From Anaerococcus urinomassiliensis (GTDB lineage: Bacteria; Bacillota; Clostridia; Tissierellales; Peptoniphilaceae), in NCBI RefSeq assembly GCF_900128425.1, contig NZ_LT635782.1, positions 1,364,688 through 1,428,687 of the forward strand: a DNA stretch of 64,000 nucleotides, written 5' to 3'. This document shows positions 62,705 to 64,000 of the stretch, one piece after another. The position numbers and the translations under genes were made by a program. Within the stretch, counting starts at the first letter, position 1. The number at the start of each line of letters is the position of its first letter. The notes under the pieces are model-generated. The model was not told the DNA's origin. It made no database searches and saw nothing but the letters and a program-made list of their open reading frames with translations.

Positions 62705-63582
62705 AGCATACCTCACTTTCAGAACTTACAAGACTTTTATTCATAACAGTGGGTATAGTTTTTGACTTCCTGCTTATATCGATACTTTTCTTTTTTATAG
62801 TGTTAACATTAATGTCAGACTTATCCATTTTTGTCATTTCTTCAAGTAAAGACAATTCTTCGGTATGATTAAACCTAACATCTATCGTCTTATTTTCAGA
62901 AATAAAAATTTTATCAATAAGCATCACAACAGACAATCTATCTATTTCAGATAAATTTTTATACTTGTTAATGTCGATGATCCAACTCTTATTTTTGTCA
63001 ATCTTCTCCTTAGTATCTTCCTGTTTTTTCAATCTATACTCGATACTTTCATCTAATTTAGTCAATTTCTCTGTATAGTTTTTTCTAAAAAGTTGATATT
63101 CTTCTTTACTAATAACATCTTCTTTTAGGTCAAGGTATAGAGAAGATAAGAGCTCTTCTGTCATTGCTTTTTCTCGTTTTAGTATAGGAATTTGATTGTC
63201 TTTCAAATTTTTATCTATATCTATACGCTGAACTTTAGAATATAGATTTTCATTAAATTCAATGTAGGACTTCATTACTTTAGATACTGCTTTTATCAAG
63301 GTTTCTTCTTTTATGCTGTGTCTTGTGCAAGATTTTTCCTTGTTGTACTTTGAACAGATATAGAATATCTCTTCTCTTTTTTTATACTTTACAGTCCTTC
63401 TAATCAAAGAACTTCCACATTCTTTACAAAAAAGCATTCCTGTAAAAATATCAATTTTGTCCTTTCCACGTGAATTATTCAAATCTCTTTTTAACATAGT
63501 ATTTGCAATAGTAAAAACTTCTTTACTTATAATTGCTTCATGGGTATTTTCTACTCTTATCCATTCTTCTTTCTCTTTTTCT
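62697..63582 (-). pseudogene. large serine recombinase (first of three), interrupted by IS21
   Basis: The visible part is the C-terminal 295 codons: a recombinase-domain end (EEWIRVENTHEAIISKEVF), a zinc ribbon (FCKECGSSLIRR ... ICSKYNKEKSC) and a coiled coil. The reading frame runs straight into the end of the second IS21 copy at 63583, so the catalytic domain has been cut off and lies beyond the element, outside the window. An internal ATG at 63497 could yield a tail fragment without the nucleophile serine. If all three recombinases are required, the element can no longer move on its own. Confidence 0.88.
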
Positions 63583-64000
63583 TGTAAATGATAAACTAAA
63601 AGTGGTCCAATAATCGATTAATTCTAATCGAAAAATGGTCCACTTGTTTTAGTTTGTACTCCGTATGTAAAGTATAGGTACGGAGGTATGTGAGGTGATT
63701 AAATTAATGGATAAGAATGCAATAATAAGACTTAAAAATCAAGGATATTCAAATAGAGAAGTATCTAGAATACTTAAGATTAATAGGAAGACTGTAGCTA
63801 AATATTGGAATAAGTACCAGGAAGATGTTAAGAATTTAGATAATCCTAATTTAGATAGAGCATTAGTTCAAGAAGAAATTGCCAAGGCGCCTTCCTACGA
63901 TTCTTCTAATAGAAAGAAGATCAAATATACAAAAGAAGTAGATGAGTATCTTGATCAGATTTTAGAAAGTGAGAAAAGAAAGGATTCTATCTTGGGTAAT
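63583..64000 (+). mobile_element. second IS21 copy, partial at the window edge
   Basis: The sequence from TGTAAATG (63583) is almost identical to the right end of the copy at 50372-52819 read in reverse, with differences at only a few bases in about 400. It carries the same TGGTCCAC subterminal repeats and runs off the window. It is inserted into the first serine recombinase gene and points away from the first copy. Confidence 0.92.
63695..64000 (+). CDS. istA: IS21 transposase IstA, partial
   Basis: The first 102 codons of istA are present (GTG at 63695 or ATG at 63707). The protein matches the other copy, with changes such as DKNAIIRL in place of DKHAIIKL at the start. The ribosome site here is GGAGG, while the other copy has GCAGG, so the two copies may differ in expression. 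The gene continues past the window end. Confidence 0.9.
   Translation, partial: MIKLMDKNAIIRLKNQGYSNREVSRILKINRKTVAKYWNKYQEDVKNLDNPNLDRALVQEEIAKAPSYDSSNRKKIKYTKEVDEYLDQILESEKRKDSILGN

Noticed and set aside
1..64000. tRNA, rRNA, CRISPR arrays and known riboswitches
   Set aside because: None was recognised by eye on either strand; a covariance-model search would be needed to exclude small ones.

Overview
The window looks like a low-GC Gram-positive anaerobe, most likely Peptoniphilaceae (an Anaerococcus-type coccus). This rests on the AT-rich coding style, strong GGAG-type ribosome sites with frequent TTG/GTG starts, lipoprotein signal peptides, a PTS-type dihydroxyacetone kinase, and a Gram-positive capsule locus of the CpsBCD plus LytR-CpsA-Psr kind. 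Genus is inference; no rRNA or tRNA gene was seen.

Layout. 1-2.3 kb: an ABC-2 exporter running off the left edge and a small self-regulated XRE/membrane-protein pair. 2.3-7.4 kb: uvrB-uvrA plus a small co-transcribed gene. 7.6-9.6 kb: dhaKLM. 9.7-12.9 kb: a PepSY lipoprotein, three tiny membrane proteins and a second ABC exporter. 13.0-15.4 kb: a metal-responsive ArsR-HMA-P-type ATPase operon with a clear promoter/operator. 15.4-16.7 kb: a gene-free island of palindromes and dispersed repeats. 17.4-17.9 kb: a probable Fst-type type I toxin-antitoxin locus with two tandem antisense-RNA units. 17.9-36.5 kb: one long leftward capsule locus. LCP ligase, flippase, PglF/PglE/PglC-like initiation, a PLP decarboxylase, a broken epimerase, an ATP-grasp enzyme, two glycosyltransferases, TviB/TviC-like enzymes and a polymerase are followed by CpsC/CpsD/CpsB and an SH3 lipoprotein. 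The precursors predicted are UDP-GalNAcA and a 4-amino-4,6-dideoxy sugar. 36.7-43.2 kb: mixed genes including two Fic AMP-transferases with intact self-inhibitory motifs, and an ABC-F ribosome-protection ATPase behind an attenuator-type leader.

43.4-64 kb is accessory DNA: a decayed polymorphic-toxin tip with its immunity gene, a 1143-residue SIR2 protein (probable antiphage NADase), a PD-(D/E)XK-like protein, gene fragments, two IS21 copies in opposite orientation about 10.8 kb apart, a 148-bp palindromic MITE, a 5'-truncated RloC-like ATPase, an RnlA-RnlB toxin-antitoxin pair whose toxin is fused to viroplasmin and RNase H domains, and three translationally coupled large serine recombinases, the third cut by the second IS21.

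The most interesting items are the RNase H-RnlA fusion with RnlB, the Fst-like locus with a duplicated antitoxin RNA, the SIR2/nuclease defence candidates, the ABC-F leader and the unusual capsule-sugar modification genes. All product calls rest on reading motifs and remembered family features; no database search was run.
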